From Sorex araneus (taxonomy: Eukaryota; Chordata; Mammalia; Eulipotyphla; Soricidae), in contig NC_073305.1 of the NCBI RefSeq assembly GCF_027595985.1, forward strand, positions 119,134,114-119,198,113: DNA of 64,000 nucleotides. The letters are read 5' to 3'. Position numbers and translations under genes: made by a program. Below, piece by piece: positions 1 to 9,603 of this stretch (positions are counted from its first letter, which is position 1; every line of letters begins with the position of its first letter). The notes below the pieces were generated by a model that searched no databases, was not told where the DNA came from, and worked only from the letters and a program-made list of their open reading frames with translations.

Positions 1-411
1 AGTGGCTCTCCCCTTCAGTCGCCCTGGGTTTCAGGGGGTCGATCCCGGGCTGCTCACCCAGCCGGGGTGGTCCAGGCCATGGGGCAGACGAAAGAGTAAA
101 TGAGGGCCAAGCCAGTTGATTGATCAGTTGTCCTTTATTCCATTCTTACCACGTGCCTGTTCCAGTCTCTCTGAGCTCCCCATTTCTCCTCTCTCCTCTT
201 TCTTCCGCAGCACTCTCCCTAGCTCCTCATTCCTCCATCCCTGCTCTCAGGATTCTTCTCTCTCTTCACTAGTCTCTCCACCCCTACTTGTCTCTCTGGG
301 CCCTAGTCAAACCCAGCAATATCAACATAAGAAAGCCCTTCCTGAAGGCCCACCAGCTTCAAAGAAAACACCACCTAGAGGCTTTCCCCTACTCCTAATA
401 TCTTAATTAAC

Positions 412-485
<74 letters not shown>

Positions 486-550
486 ATCTATCTATCTATG
501 TCTATCTATCTATATCTATATATCTATCTATATCTATCTATGTCTGTCTG

Positions 551-587
<37 letters not shown>

Positions 588-596
588 TTATCGATC
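412..596. repeat. (TATC)n microsatellite
   Basis: About 185 bp of TATC units, nearly perfect in the first 70 bp and then interrupted by TATA and TGTC variants. It directly abuts the 3' tail of the minus-strand SINE at 597-774, so the array probably grew from that SINE's A-rich tail. The reading frames across it are low-complexity translations, not genes. Confidence 0.97.
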
Positions 597-774
597 TGGA
601 TTTTTTTTGGGTCACACCCAGTGATGCTAGGGGGTGACTCCCTGACTCCTGGCTCTGCACTCAGGAATCACTCCTGGAGGTGCTCCGGGAACCATATGGG
701 ATGCTGGAAATGGAACACTGGTCGGCTGCGTGCAAGGCAAATGCCCTACACACTGTACTATTTGCTCCAGCTCC
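597..774 (-). mobile_element. SOR SINE, type A
   Basis: Reverse-complement type A SINE with tRNA-like head (A and B boxes), a middle carrying the 'catatggt' motif and a T-rich end that passes into the TATC array. A 7-bp target-site duplication, aacatct, lies at 409-415 and 775-781, so the SINE and array together form one insertion inside the LTR. Confidence 0.9.
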
Positions 775-1483
775 AACATCTCAATATTAGTTATTTTTGT
801 ATGGCACAATAAGAGATATATTGAGGCTTATAGGGCAGCTGGCCTGGAACATCTTGCCACAGACTCAGACTACAGCGCTCAAGCCAGATTAATCATTCCT
901 AACCCTAGCAGGGTCCAAATCTAGTTATTACTTTTTGGATCATGACAACGTTTGTCCATAACCAAGCTCTTAACTTATAGTTAAGCATTAGGCACTTTGG
1001 CCAGGCCCATCTCGATGTCAGGTTAGTACATAACTCACCGCTTGCCCTGAGTATGTCCCGTCCCTCCTCGGGACCCTGCCTTTGAGGGTGCTAGGAAGTA
1101 AGGGCAGCTGAGGCTTAGGTGGAGAGAACAGATGCCCAGGAGGAAAATATCATGTAGTGTCAAATGACTCCCAGGTTCCAAAAGCATAGCATTTACTACT
1201 GTCTTCCTGTGCCCATACAAAATGAGTTGGTTCCGAATAAACTATGCAAAGGACTTAAGGAGAAAAGTAAAATAGTATTTACAAGTCAACAGAACACAAA
1301 AAACGAAGTTACAAATAAACACAGAGAAAAGGGAGCACTGCAATGGAAACAACCCAATAAACCTAAACTACCTGAGACTATGTTATCCTACACCTACCCA
1401 CTATATTTCTCTTCTATCTATCTGGTCCCTCCAGATAATTAATTTATGCATATACAGAATCAATGTAACTGTATTATAGAATA

Positions 1484-1724
1484 GGCTGGAGCGATAGAAC
1501 AGCAGTAGGGCATTCACCTTACACGTGGGTGACCTGGGTTCGATTCCTCTGCTCCTCTCGGAGAGTCTGGCAAGCTATTGAGAGTATCTCGCCTGCACGG
1601 CAGAGCCTGGCAAGCTACCCGTGGCATATTCGATAGGCTAAAAACAGTAAAAAGTCTCAAATTGAAGTCATTACTGGTGCCCGATCAAGCAAATCAATGA
1701 GCATCGGGATGACAGTGACAGTGA
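1484..1724 (+). mobile_element. SOR SINE, type B, with TSD
   Basis: Full type B copy. It has a tRNA-like head with B box ggttcgattcc, then a body with the repeated 'ctggcaagcta' motif (1567 and 1607), and ends in GACAGTGACAGTGA with no poly(A). A 10-bp duplication, tattatagaa, flanks it at 1472-1481 and 1725-1734. Confidence 0.92.
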
Positions 1725-1907
1725 TATTATAGAACATTTGCAGAAAGCAAAGTGGAAATGTCCACTACTATGTGTTAGACATAGATTTACTATTAATTTT
1801 CTCGTCTGGCCAAGCTATTTATGTTACATTCTGAATATCTCCATTTTTTATTTGGATCCTGCACTGTCTCTCAATTCTGCGAATAACTTTAGAAGTTGCC
1901 ATGGGTG

Positions 1908-2045
1908 AAAGACTTAGAATAGCATATATACTGCACTTGCCTTGCATGCAACTGACCAGGTTTGACATCCCAGGACCACATACAGTCCCCTAAACAGTGC
2001 CAGGAGTATTTGCTGAACTAAGAGGCATGAGCAAGCAAGAAAGCT
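1908..2045 (+). mobile_element. Old diverged type A SINE
   Basis: Degenerate copy. The 'cttgccttgcatgcaactgaccaggttt' region is split by substitutions but recognisable as the SINE head. It continues into a 'cagtgccaggagtatttgctga' type tail. No duplication was identified. Confidence 0.6.
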
Positions 2046-2650
2046 CTGATCACAGCTGGATGTGGCCTCTCTGCCACAATAAAACATTACTGTCTTTTGT
2101 ACTACAACTTGGTTTTATGGAGATATTATTATTGGAAACTAAAGTCAAAATGCATATATTCTATGTTTCCACAATAAACTTTAAGAAATTTAGGCATATT
2201 CATAAATAATACTATTATTCAAATATAGAGGACATAAAATTAAGACTTAGATGAATGAGAGATGTGAGGTTCTTCTCCATCACGTTTCAGTTTGTTTTGT
2301 ATGATTAAAATGAAACCATATTATTGCTAACTCAGAAGGAGTCTGCTGGGATCTACCTGCTAATCTTCCCAGAATGTTATTAAGACTTCAGAAATAAGCA
2401 CACCTGCAATTCAATTAGGAATTGCAGAGTCATTATCGAAAGCAGGATTTCATGTATGACAAAGAATGCCTCTGTCCTTTTATATGTTGATTTTGCCATT
2501 CAATCACAATATCTCATGAGATTTTTTTGTTACAAAAATTAAGAATATATAATAGAAATGTTAAGAAGTAACAATGTATTTTATTTCTTCAACCAACCCT
2601 TGTGTTGAATTTTATATTCTGTATATATAAATGTATCCATATCCATGCAT
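2046..2650. other. AT-rich DNA, nothing identified
   Basis: No gene or repeat was recognised. A short near-palindrome around the central atccatgcatggat lies at 2630-2657, just before the next SINE fragment. Confidence 0.6.
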
Positions 2651-2662
2651 GGATACATACTG

Positions 2663-2763
2663 GATATGCCAGAAACCGTAACAATAAGTCTCTCAATGAG
2701 AGATGTTACTGGTGCCCGCTCAAACAAATCAATGAGCAGTGATGAGAGTGACAGTGACAGTGA
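2663..2763 (+). mobile_element. 5'-truncated type B SINE
   Basis: Only the 3' part of type B is present, from 'gatatgccagaaac' to the GACAGTGACAGTGA end. The tRNA-like head is missing. It carries the 'ctctcaatgagag' hairpin variant. The next 430 bp (2770-3200) are AT-rich without recognised features. Confidence 0.85.
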
Positions 2764-3268
2764 TATATATGTATATACGCACATATACAATTACCATCCT
2801 CTGTATATTCATAAATAAAACAAAGCAGCCATTTCAGTCCTCTCTTATGTAGTATGGGGGGAGAATAGAAGTTAACAATTTCTAAAAAGAAAAATGTTTC
2901 TTTCATGCAACCCTAGCACAATGATGTACTCGGGACAAAACAATCCGTTATAAGAGGTTTACTTAAATGTTAAAATGAAAGACATTACAAAAAACACACA
3001 GAAAAAAATATTCCCTGGTATAAAATTATTCCTCTCAGTCATAGTCTGAAAAACTCAGGAAGGGATTCCAAATTTAAAAGATCAACTGAGATAATACAAA
3101 ATCTGTTTGGACAACAAAATCTTTATTACATATTCAATGATATTGTTATTAAATGTTCAGTGACTATACCAAGCCCATGATTTGCATTTTGTGATTGAAA
3201 TATTTTCTAGGGCTGCAGAAATAGTACTAATGTTAAGGTTCTTGCTTTGAGGCCAGTTGTGATTTTGA

Positions 3269-3784
3269 TGTCGGTGGGCCCCATGGGTGACTTAGAGAAG
3301 CGGGGAGGAGAAAGACAGTCACTTTCTCCCCAGCCACCTCTACCACCCGGGACCCAGAGTTACTGGATTCTTGTCTTGCTTGCGGAAAAGAATTTCAGGA
3401 GTAGACAAGTAGTGAAGTAAATAGATTTTATTTAGTGGTTTCTGAGGGAAGGAAGAAGGGATAAGTGGGAGAGAGAATAGTGAAAATAACGCGCTCAAGA
3501 GAGAATGTGGGCTTCTCCAAGGCGGAAGGTAAAAGTTCCTTGCTAAGGAAACTTCTTTCCAGGTAAAAGTTCATTGCTAAGGTTACCAGGGAGGTTGGGA
3601 GTGGTGATGACCTTCTTTGGGGAACCTCCTGGTGGGGGAGGTCCATTATCCTCAGGGTCCACTGATGGTTTCCTCTGGGTCTTTTGTTTTCTTGAATCTG
3701 CAAGTCTTAAGAGTCTCCTTCCCAGAGACTCTGTTAAATCTCAATTTTCATTGCCAAGGGCCTTTCCCTATCTACCTGCCTACA
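3269..3784 (-). mobile_element. ERV LTR, antisense, first segment
   Basis: LTR-like sequence on the minus strand, unrelated to the LTRs at 1 and 8100. The minus-strand AATAAA is at 3428-3433. A possible terminal TG/CA pair is suggested by tgtcgg at 3269 and gacaggaca ending at 6762. A SINE and an L1 split it, and the remaining U3 lies at 6450-6762. No viral protein frames adjoin it. It looks like a gammaretrovirus-type solo LTR from the sequence style around the polyadenylation site, which is an inference. Confidence 0.6.
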
Positions 3785-3873
3785 TCAGTTTGGTTCCAGC
3801 TATCACCTATGGTACTCTGAACAGGAGAGATTCCTGAATACAGAGCCAGGAGCAAACACTGAATAGCACAAAT
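3785..3873 (+). mobile_element. 5'-truncated type A SINE
   Basis: Matches the middle and tail of type A: the 'ctatggtactctgaacagg' segment followed by 'cctgaatacagagccagg'. The head is missing. The L1 landed in its A-rich tail, so the nesting order is LTR, then SINE, then L1. Confidence 0.7.
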
Positions 3874-3885
3874 AACAACATAAAA

Positions 3886-6437
3886 ATTTTTTTTTAAATT
3901 TATTTATTTTTAATTAGAGAATCACCGTGAGGGTACAGTTACAGATTTATACACTTTTGTGCTTATACTTCCCTCATACAAAGTTTGGAACCCATCCCTT
4001 CACCAGTGTCCATTCTCCACCACCCGTAAACCCAGTGTCCCTCCCACCCTCCCCAATCCCATCTCCCCCCCACCCCACCCTGCCACTGTGGCAAGGCATT
4101 CCCTTCTGTTTTCTCTCTCTAATTAGCTGTTGTGGTTTGCAATAAAGGTGTTGAGTGGCCGCTGTGCTCAGTCTCTAGCCCTCATTCAGCCCGCAACTCC
4201 CTTCCCCCACATGGCCTTCGACTACAATGTAGTTGGTGATCGCTTCTCTGAGTTGACCTTTCCCCGGAACGTGAGGCCAGCCTCGAAGCCATGGAGTCAA
4301 CCTCCTGGTACTTATTTCTACTGTTCTTGAGTGTTAGTCTCCCACTCTGTTATTCTATATACCATAGATGAGTGCAATCTTTCTATGTCTGTCTCTCTCT
4401 TTCTGACTCATTTCACTCAGCATGAAACTTTTCATGCCCATCCACTTAACTACAAAATTCTTGACCTCCTTTTTTCTAACAGCTGCATAGTATTCCATTG
4501 TATAGATGTACCAAAGTTTCCTCGACCAGTCATCCGTTCTGGGGCATTCGGGTTTTTTCCAGATTCTGGCTATTGTAAACAGTGCTGCGATGAACATACA
4601 TGTGCAGATGTTGTTTCGATTGTACTTTTTTGCCTCTCTGGGATATATTCCCAGCAGTGGTATTGCTGGGTCAAATGGGAATTCAATATCTAATTTTTTG
4701 AGAGTCGTCCAAATTGTTTTCCAGAAGGGCTGAACCAGTCGGCATTCCCACCAGCAGTGAAGAAGGGTCCCTTTCTCCCCACATCCTCTCCAACAGCGGT
4801 TGCTTTTGTTCTTTTGGATGTGTGCTAGTCTCTGTGGTGTGAGGTGGTATCTCAAAGTTGTTTTGATCTGCATCTCTCTGATGATTAGTGATGCAGAGCA
4901 CTTTTTCATGTGCCTTTTGGCCATTCGTATTTCTTCCTTGGTAAAGTTTCTGTTCATTTCTTCGCCCCATTTTTTGATGGGGTTGGATGTTTTCTTCTTG
5001 TAGAGTTCAAACAGTGCTTTATATACCATTGATATCAACCCCTTATCTGATGGGTATTGTGTAAATATCCTTTCCCATTCTGTGGATAGTCTTTGTATTC
5101 TGGTCACTGTATCTCTTGCGGTGCAGAAGCTTTTTAGTTTAATGTAGTCCCATTTGTTGATCTCTGTTTTTACTAGATTGCTTAGTTCCGTGTCACCTTT
5201 GAAGATACCTTTATCTTCAATATCGTGGAGGGTTTCGCCGACCTTGTCTTCAATGTACCTTATGGTTTGTGGTCTAATGTTGAGGTCTTTAATCCATTTT
5301 GATCTGACTTTTGTGCATGGTGTCAGGTCAAGGTCTAAACCCATTTTTTTGCATGTGGTTGTCCAGTTGTGCCAGCACCATTTGTTAAAGAGGCTTTCCT
5401 TGCTCCACTTCACATCTCTTGCTCCCTTATCAAAGATTAGATGGTCATACATTTGGGGTTGTGTGTAGGGATATTCCACCCTGTTCCATTGGTCTACGGC
5501 TCTGCCTTTGTTCCAGTACCATGCTGTTTTAATTGTTACTGCTTTGTAGTAAAGTTTGAGGTTGGGGATGGTGATGCCTCCCATCATCTTTTTCCCAAGA
5601 ATTGTTTTAGCTATCCTTGGACGTTTGTTATTCCATATGAATTTTAGGATTGCTTGATCCATTTCTTTGAAGAATGTCATGGGTATACTTATAGGGATCG
5701 CATTGAATCTGTATAATGCTTTAGGGAGTATTGCCATTTTGACAACATTGATTCTCCCTATCCACGAGCAGGGTATATGTTTCCATTTCCTCATGTCCTC
5801 TTTGATTTCATGGAGTAGCGTTATGTAGTTTTCTTTGTAAAGGTCTTTTACTTCCTTGGTTAAGCTGATTCCGAGGTACCTGATTTTCTGGGGCACGATT
5901 GTGAATGGGATTGCTTTTTTCATGTCCCTTTCCTCTGCCTCATTGTTTGCATATATGAAGGCCATGGATTTTTGGGTATTGATTTTGTAGCCTGCAACTT
6001 TACTGTATAAGTCTATTGTTTCTAAGAGTTTCTTAGTAGAGGTTTTAGGCTTCTCTAGATATAGTATCATGTCGTCTGCAAATAGTGAGAGTTTGATTTC
6101 TTCCCTTCCTATCTGGATGCCCTTAATCTCTTTTTCTTGTCTAATAGCTATGGCAAGTACTTCCAGTACTATATTGAAGAGGAGTGGTGAGAGTGGGCAT
6201 CCTTGTCTTGTGCCTGATCTCAGAGGAAAGGCCCTTAGTTTTTCCCGGTTGAGGATAATGCTTGCCGTAGGCTTGTGATAGATGGCTTCGACTATCTTGA
6301 GGAAAGTTCCTCCAAACCCCATTTTGGCAAGGGTTTTCATCATGAAAGGATGTTGGATCTTGTCAAATGCTTTCTCTGCATCTATTGATATGATCATATG
6401 GTTTTTATCTTTACTTTTGTTGATATGCTGGATTATG
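3886..6437 (-). mobile_element. Young 5'-truncated LINE-1
   Basis: LINE-1 copy on the minus strand, holding the ORF2 C-terminal half, the 3'UTR and an A-rich tail at 3886-3920. A 12-bp duplication, aacaacataaaa, is exact at 3874-3885 and 6438-6449; it extends a few bases further if one length change in a T run is allowed. The copy starts inside the reverse-transcriptase domain, as expected for incomplete reverse transcription. ORF2 has no stop or frameshift along its retained length, and a near-identical 3' end occurs at 19323-19680, so this subfamily moved recently. Confidence 0.95.
4014..4090 (-). repeat. G-rich tract of L1 3'UTR
   Basis: On the minus strand this is a run of G clusters (gggtggggt, gggggg, gggatt, gggga, gggtggga) with short loops, sufficient for a predicted G-quadruplex. 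Polypurine G-rich tracts are a known feature of mammalian L1 3'UTRs. The same tract is at 19451-19515 on the plus strand. Confidence 0.8.
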
Positions 6438-6445
6438 AACAACAT
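4355..6445 (-). CDS. LINE-1 ORF2 C-terminal half (reverse transcriptase, zinc knuckle), 5'-truncated
   Basis: This 696-codon open frame encodes the reverse transcriptase and C-terminal parts of the L1 ORF2 protein, which nicks target DNA and copies L1 RNA in the nucleus. Motif A aspartate is in 'IDAEKAFD' at residues 21-28, 'SPLLFN' is at 86-91, and the catalytic FADD is at 122-125. A CX3CX7HX4C zinc knuckle uses C551, C555, H563 and C568. The C-terminus ends with the family-typical '[12 protein letters not shown]' region (644-655). A full ORF2 is roughly 1,270 residues, so the endonuclease domain and early RT are missing. The start ATG (6443-6445) lies in the duplicated target DNA rather than in L1. 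It is a dead-on-arrival copy without its promoter; expression is unlikely. Confidence 0.95.
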   Translation of the reverse strand: MLFIIQHINKSKDKNHMIISIDAEKAFDKIQHPFMMKTLAKMGFGGTFLKIVEAIYHKPTASIILNREKLRAFPLRSGTRQGCPLSPLLFNIVLEVLAIAIRQEKEIKGIQIGREEIKLSLFADDMILYLEKPKTSTKKLLETIDLYSKVAGYKINTQKSMAFIYANNEAEERDMKKAIPFTIVPQKIRYLGISLTKEVKDLYKENYITLLHEIKEDMRKWKHIPCSWIGRINVVKMAILPKALYRFNAIPISIPMTFFKEMDQAILKFIWNNKRPRIAKTILGKKMMGGITIPNLKLYYKAVTIKTAWYWNKGRAVDQWNRVEYPYTQPQMYDHLIFDKGARDVKWSKESLFNKWCWHNWTTTCKKMGLDLDLTPCTKVRSKWIKDLNIRPQTIRYIEDKVGETLHDIEDKGIFKGDTELSNLVKTEINKWDYIKLKSFCTARDTVTRIQRLSTEWERIFTQYPSDKGLISMVYKALFELYKKKTSNPIKKWGEEMNRNFTKEEIRMAKRHMKKCSASLIIREMQIKTTLRYHLTPQRLAHIQKNKSNRCWRGCGEKGTLLHCWWECRLVQPFWKTIWTTLKKLDIEFPFDPAIPLLGIYPREAKKYNRNNICTCMFIAALFTIARIWKKPECPRTDDWSRKLWYIYTMEYYAAVRKKEVKNFVVKWMGMKSFMLSEMSQKERDRHRKIALIYGI

Positions 6446-6449
6446 AAAA

Positions 6450-6762
6450 TTTTTCCCTAATATTATTACTCCACACCTGGGGCTAATTATTCTTTTGGTT
6501 TTTATATGGGCAGAGAATTTGCTGTTAAGATTACCTTAATGTTCTGACTGAAAGGGGATGAAAGCAAACAAACAATCCTTACTAGCTTTTGTTTGTGTTT
6601 TGCTCATGGACAAGGCTAATCAAGGCCAATGGTATGCCACTACTTACTCTGGCCCTTTTTAAGGTAGAGTGAGTCTTTCTGACCCTGGTTTGATGTTCAG
6701 GGATGTCTACTAAATGAACAGGACAAGGATTGTGCTTTAAAAAAACAAAGGGAGACAGGACA
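6450..6762 (-). mobile_element. ERV LTR, antisense, second segment
   Basis: Probable continuation of the LTR begun at 3269, resuming after the L1 and its duplication. It contains a minus-strand tataaaaacc near 6500-6510. The outer edge is set at gacaggaca (a minus-strand TG start), but no clear 4-6 bp target duplication was found, so this boundary is tentative. Confidence 0.5.
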
Positions 6763-7255
6763 TTGTGTAGAACACTGGAATTTTCTTTAGCAATTTCTAC
6801 TTATTTTCTATTTTATTCTACTTAAAGGAAAATTTCATATTATTAAAATATCTTACATTAACAGAAATACTCTGATATTTGTAGAAAAAGTCTTTCATTG
6901 TTTTAGATCAGGCGATTGATAATTATATAACTAGGGGAAGACAGGTTTTCCTAATAACATGATGGATTTCAGAATTTAATTGAGCCATCACAGAATTACT
7001 TGTTATGGTGATAAATTTATTTAGAAGTGCCCTTTCCTGAGAAGTAAGGTATATGGACCTTTACTAAATCAGTTCACTTACTAGTAGTCCTTTGCTGTCT
7101 TCATAGGTGAACAATCAATTTGATTTATTGCAACCAATTCAAAGGGAAGCTTGTCTATTTACTCTAAGAAATATAGAACAGATATCAATGTGAATTTACA
7201 GAAATAACTTTATAAAACCTCCAAAACTGTTTTATAAATTCTTCCTAAAAAAATA
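6763..7255. other. AT-rich DNA, nothing identified
   Basis: No gene or recognised repeat. Confidence 0.6.
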
Positions 7256-7259
7256 AAGT

Positions 7260-7420
7260 AGGGGACAGAGCTATAGTACAATGGGTAGAGAGTTTGCCTT
7301 GCACAAGTCTGGTCCCAGGTTTGATCCCTGGCAGCCCATGCAGTTCCCTGAGCCCAAAGGCAGGAGGAAGCCTTGGCAATGTCAGGTGTGGCGTCAAAAC
7401 AGCAGCAACAAAGGAACAAA
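7260..7420 (+). mobile_element. Diverged type A SINE
   Basis: Head 'gagctatagtacaatgggta' and 'tttgccttgcac' are clear. It is followed by a degraded body and the 'caatgtcaggtgtgg' tail. Confidence 0.8.
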
Positions 7421-7582
7421 GCAAAGAAACTAAAGCAACGAGGCTTTAAATTCTAATTCTGTCTACTGCTGGTTATATGAACCTCGACAGGATAGCAGTC
7501 TCTGTCCTTTAGTTCTTTTCCTTTGCTATATAAATTGAAATATATTATGCATGTATATATGTGCATATTTATGCATATGTAT

Positions 7583-7742
7583 GATTTTGAGCCACCGCTA
7601 TGTGTGCTTCAGGCTTTCTCCTGGTTCTGTGCTCAAACATTCACTCCTGGAGGTTTTTAGAGGAATACATGGGGTGCTGAGGATCAAATCTGGGTTGGCT
7701 GTGTGCAAGTCAAGTGCCCTACCTGTTGTACTATCTCTCCGA
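7583..7742 (-). mobile_element. Diverged type A SINE
   Basis: Reverse-complement head at the right end ('gccctacctgttgtactat') and the ggttctgtgctca tail motif on the left. It lies close to the type B copy at 7811. Confidence 0.8.
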
Positions 7743-7810
7743 ATTATAATAAATACTTATAACAATATTGAGTTAACAATAAAATAGAATGAATAGTAAT
7801 TAGAATAAGT

Positions 7811-8047
7811 CACTGTCACTGTCATCCCGTTGCTCATCGATCTGCTTGAGCGGGCACCAGTAACATCTCCATTTTTGAGACTTGTTGTTACTGTTTTTGG
7901 CATATCTAATACATGGGTAGCTTGCCAGGCTCTGCTGCGCGGGTGAGATACACTTGGTAGCTTGCCAGGCTCTCCTAGAGGGGTGGAGGAATTGAACCCG
8001 GGTGGTGTCGTGCAAGGCAAATGCTCTACCACTGTGCTATCGCTCCA
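7811..8047 (-). mobile_element. SOR SINE, type B
   Basis: Full-length reverse-complement type B with the 'catctccattttt' subfamily variant. Its left edge is the CACTGTCACTGTC end with no T-tract, matching the poly(A)-less type. It is flanked by similar but not identical agtaattagaataa and agtagaattaataa, possibly a decayed duplication. Confidence 0.92.
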
Positions 8048-8049
8048 GC

Positions 8050-8063
8050 AGTAGAATTAATAA
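8050..8063 (+). repeat. Left copy of a 14-bp direct repeat
   Basis: agtagaattaataa recurs exactly at 9590-9603, immediately after a type B SINE in both cases. See the finding on the 8.05-9.6 kb segment. Confidence 0.85.
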
Positions 8064-8099
8064 AAACAAAACAAACACTGCCATCCCTGTAAAAAACTA

Positions 8100-9345
8100 A
8101 AGAACGCCGAGGGGCGAGTGTACTCGCGGGCTCTCCGGGCGGCTCTGTCTCACCGCCCGTGTTCGGTGCCCTGGAACCCCAGTGTGTGGGCTGGATCTGG
8201 ATGGCCGGTGGTCAAGGACAGGCGAAGGAAGAACGAGGACCAAGCTAGTTGCTGATTAGTTACCGTTTATTCAATCTTCAATCTTTCTCATCTCCCGCAC
8301 TCCCAGCTCCGGCCTCTCTCTGGATCTACTGCCGCCTCTGGCTTCTCTCTCTCCTCCCGGATCTCGCCCTCGTGGATCTGGCTTGTGGATCTGGCCCGTG
8401 GATCTGGCCCCCCAACCCACTCTTACAGCCTAGTTAAATCTCCACAGCATCAGGGGGTTGGGGCATACACGTAGGTGTGGTCACCATCAATAGGGTAAGG
8501 TCCTTTCCCTTAGGGTATGCTTCTCCTAGGACTTAATTCTCTTTCAGCAGGAGGATCCACCCAAAGGTGGAGTCCCATGAATGTATTTCTCTTCTCCTCA
8601 GCCAGCAAACATATAAGAATTCATAATATTAATTATTTTGTATGGACACAATAAGAGATGCATTAAAGCTTATAGAATTGCTCTCCTGGGGCCATCTCAA
8701 TCTCAGACTACAGTGCTCAGGCCAGATCAGTCTTTCCTATCCCTAGCAGGGTCCTAGTCTCATAATTACTATTGGATCATGACAGCATTTGTCTATGATC
8801 AAGCTCTTAACTTATAGTTAAGAATTAGGCACTTTGGCCAGGCCCATCTCGATGCCAGAGTAGCACATAACTCACCGCTTGCCCTGGATCCTTCCCGTCC
8901 CACGTCGGGGACCCTACTTTGGGGTGCTAGGAACTGAGGGCAACTGAGGCTTAAGTGGAGAAAGCAGATGCCCAGAAGGGAATAATATTCGAGGTTAATT
9001 AATTCCCAAGTTATAAAAACATAATATTGTCTTCTTGTGTCTATACAAAATAGACATAGCTTTAAAGTAAATTATTCAAAAGGCACAAGACGAGGAGAAA
9101 GGCAATATTAACTTATATAATATAAATTCAGTATCCTATGAAGGTCTGACCTTGCAAATTAGCAGAGTCAGATTAAGGGAAAGCCGCGGATTAACTGTTT
9201 GGGGGGAGAGAGCATAGAGAAGTGATTATAGCTAAACAAAGGGATGGGAGAGATTCTGGAACACCTTGATGGGTGTGCCTGGGGTAAGCCTAAACTCTGG
9301 GTAAAACCGGGACAAGCTACTTGTGGCAAGGAGGGAAAGGGCAAA
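8100..9345 (-). mobile_element. ERV-like LTR, antisense
   Basis: Second copy of the LTR seen at the window start. The minus-strand AATAAA is at 8266-8271, followed on that strand by a CpG-rich R-U5-like stretch down to about 8100 with many CG dinucleotides. The U3 side carries the shared block 8625-9110. I see no proviral coding region beside it, so it appears to be solo. The U3 part beyond 9110 does not match the first copy, so it is either a different subfamily or the first copy is truncated. Confidence 0.6.
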
Positions 9346-9358
9346 GTAATGTCATCCT

Positions 9359-9586
9359 ACACATCCCGTTGCTCATCGATTTGTTTGAGCTCGCACCAGT
9401 AAGGTCTCTCATTAAGAGACTTACTGTTACTGTTTTTGGCATATCCAATACGCACGGGTAGCTTGCCAGGCTCTGCCTTGTGGGCTGGATTCTCTCCGTA
9501 GCTTGCTGGGCTCTCTGAGAGGGGCAGAGGAATCGAACTCTGGTCGGCCGTGTGAAAGGCAACGCCCAACCGCTGTGCTATTACTC
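9359..9586 (-). mobile_element. SOR SINE, type B, hairpin subfamily
   Basis: Reverse-complement type B with the 'tctctcattaagaga' variant. Head at right ('aaccgctgtgctatta'). It differs in subfamily from the copy at 7811, so the two are independent insertions. Confidence 0.9.
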
Positions 9587-9603
9587 CATAGTAGAATTAA
9601 TAA

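Larger units (their letters stand above)
1..1480 (-). mobile_element. ERV-like LTR, antisense, window opens inside it
   Basis: Probable solo LTR of an endogenous retrovirus, read on the minus strand. It aligns in patches with the LTR at 8100-9345: 785-1260 matches about 8625-9110, and 85-140 matches about 8225-8272. A minus-strand AATAAA signal lies at 134-139, followed toward position 1 by a GC-rich U5-like stretch, so the U5 end probably lies beyond the window. A type A SINE with a long TATC array was inserted later (409-781). No gag, pol or env reading frame adjoins it. The assignment rests on polyadenylation layout and on finding a second copy. The outer U3 edge near 1480 is uncertain. 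Confidence 0.6.

Noticed and set aside
1484-1560. A functional tRNA gene at SINE heads
   Set aside because: The A and B boxes are present but no cloverleaf or acceptor stem can be formed, and the unit continues into a SINE body.
1-9345. The two related LTRs about 8 kb apart, same orientation, as the two ends of one provirus
   Set aside because: The spacing fits, but the interior holds unrelated repeats and unique DNA, no gag/pol/env remnants, and the LTR U3 parts do not match each other.
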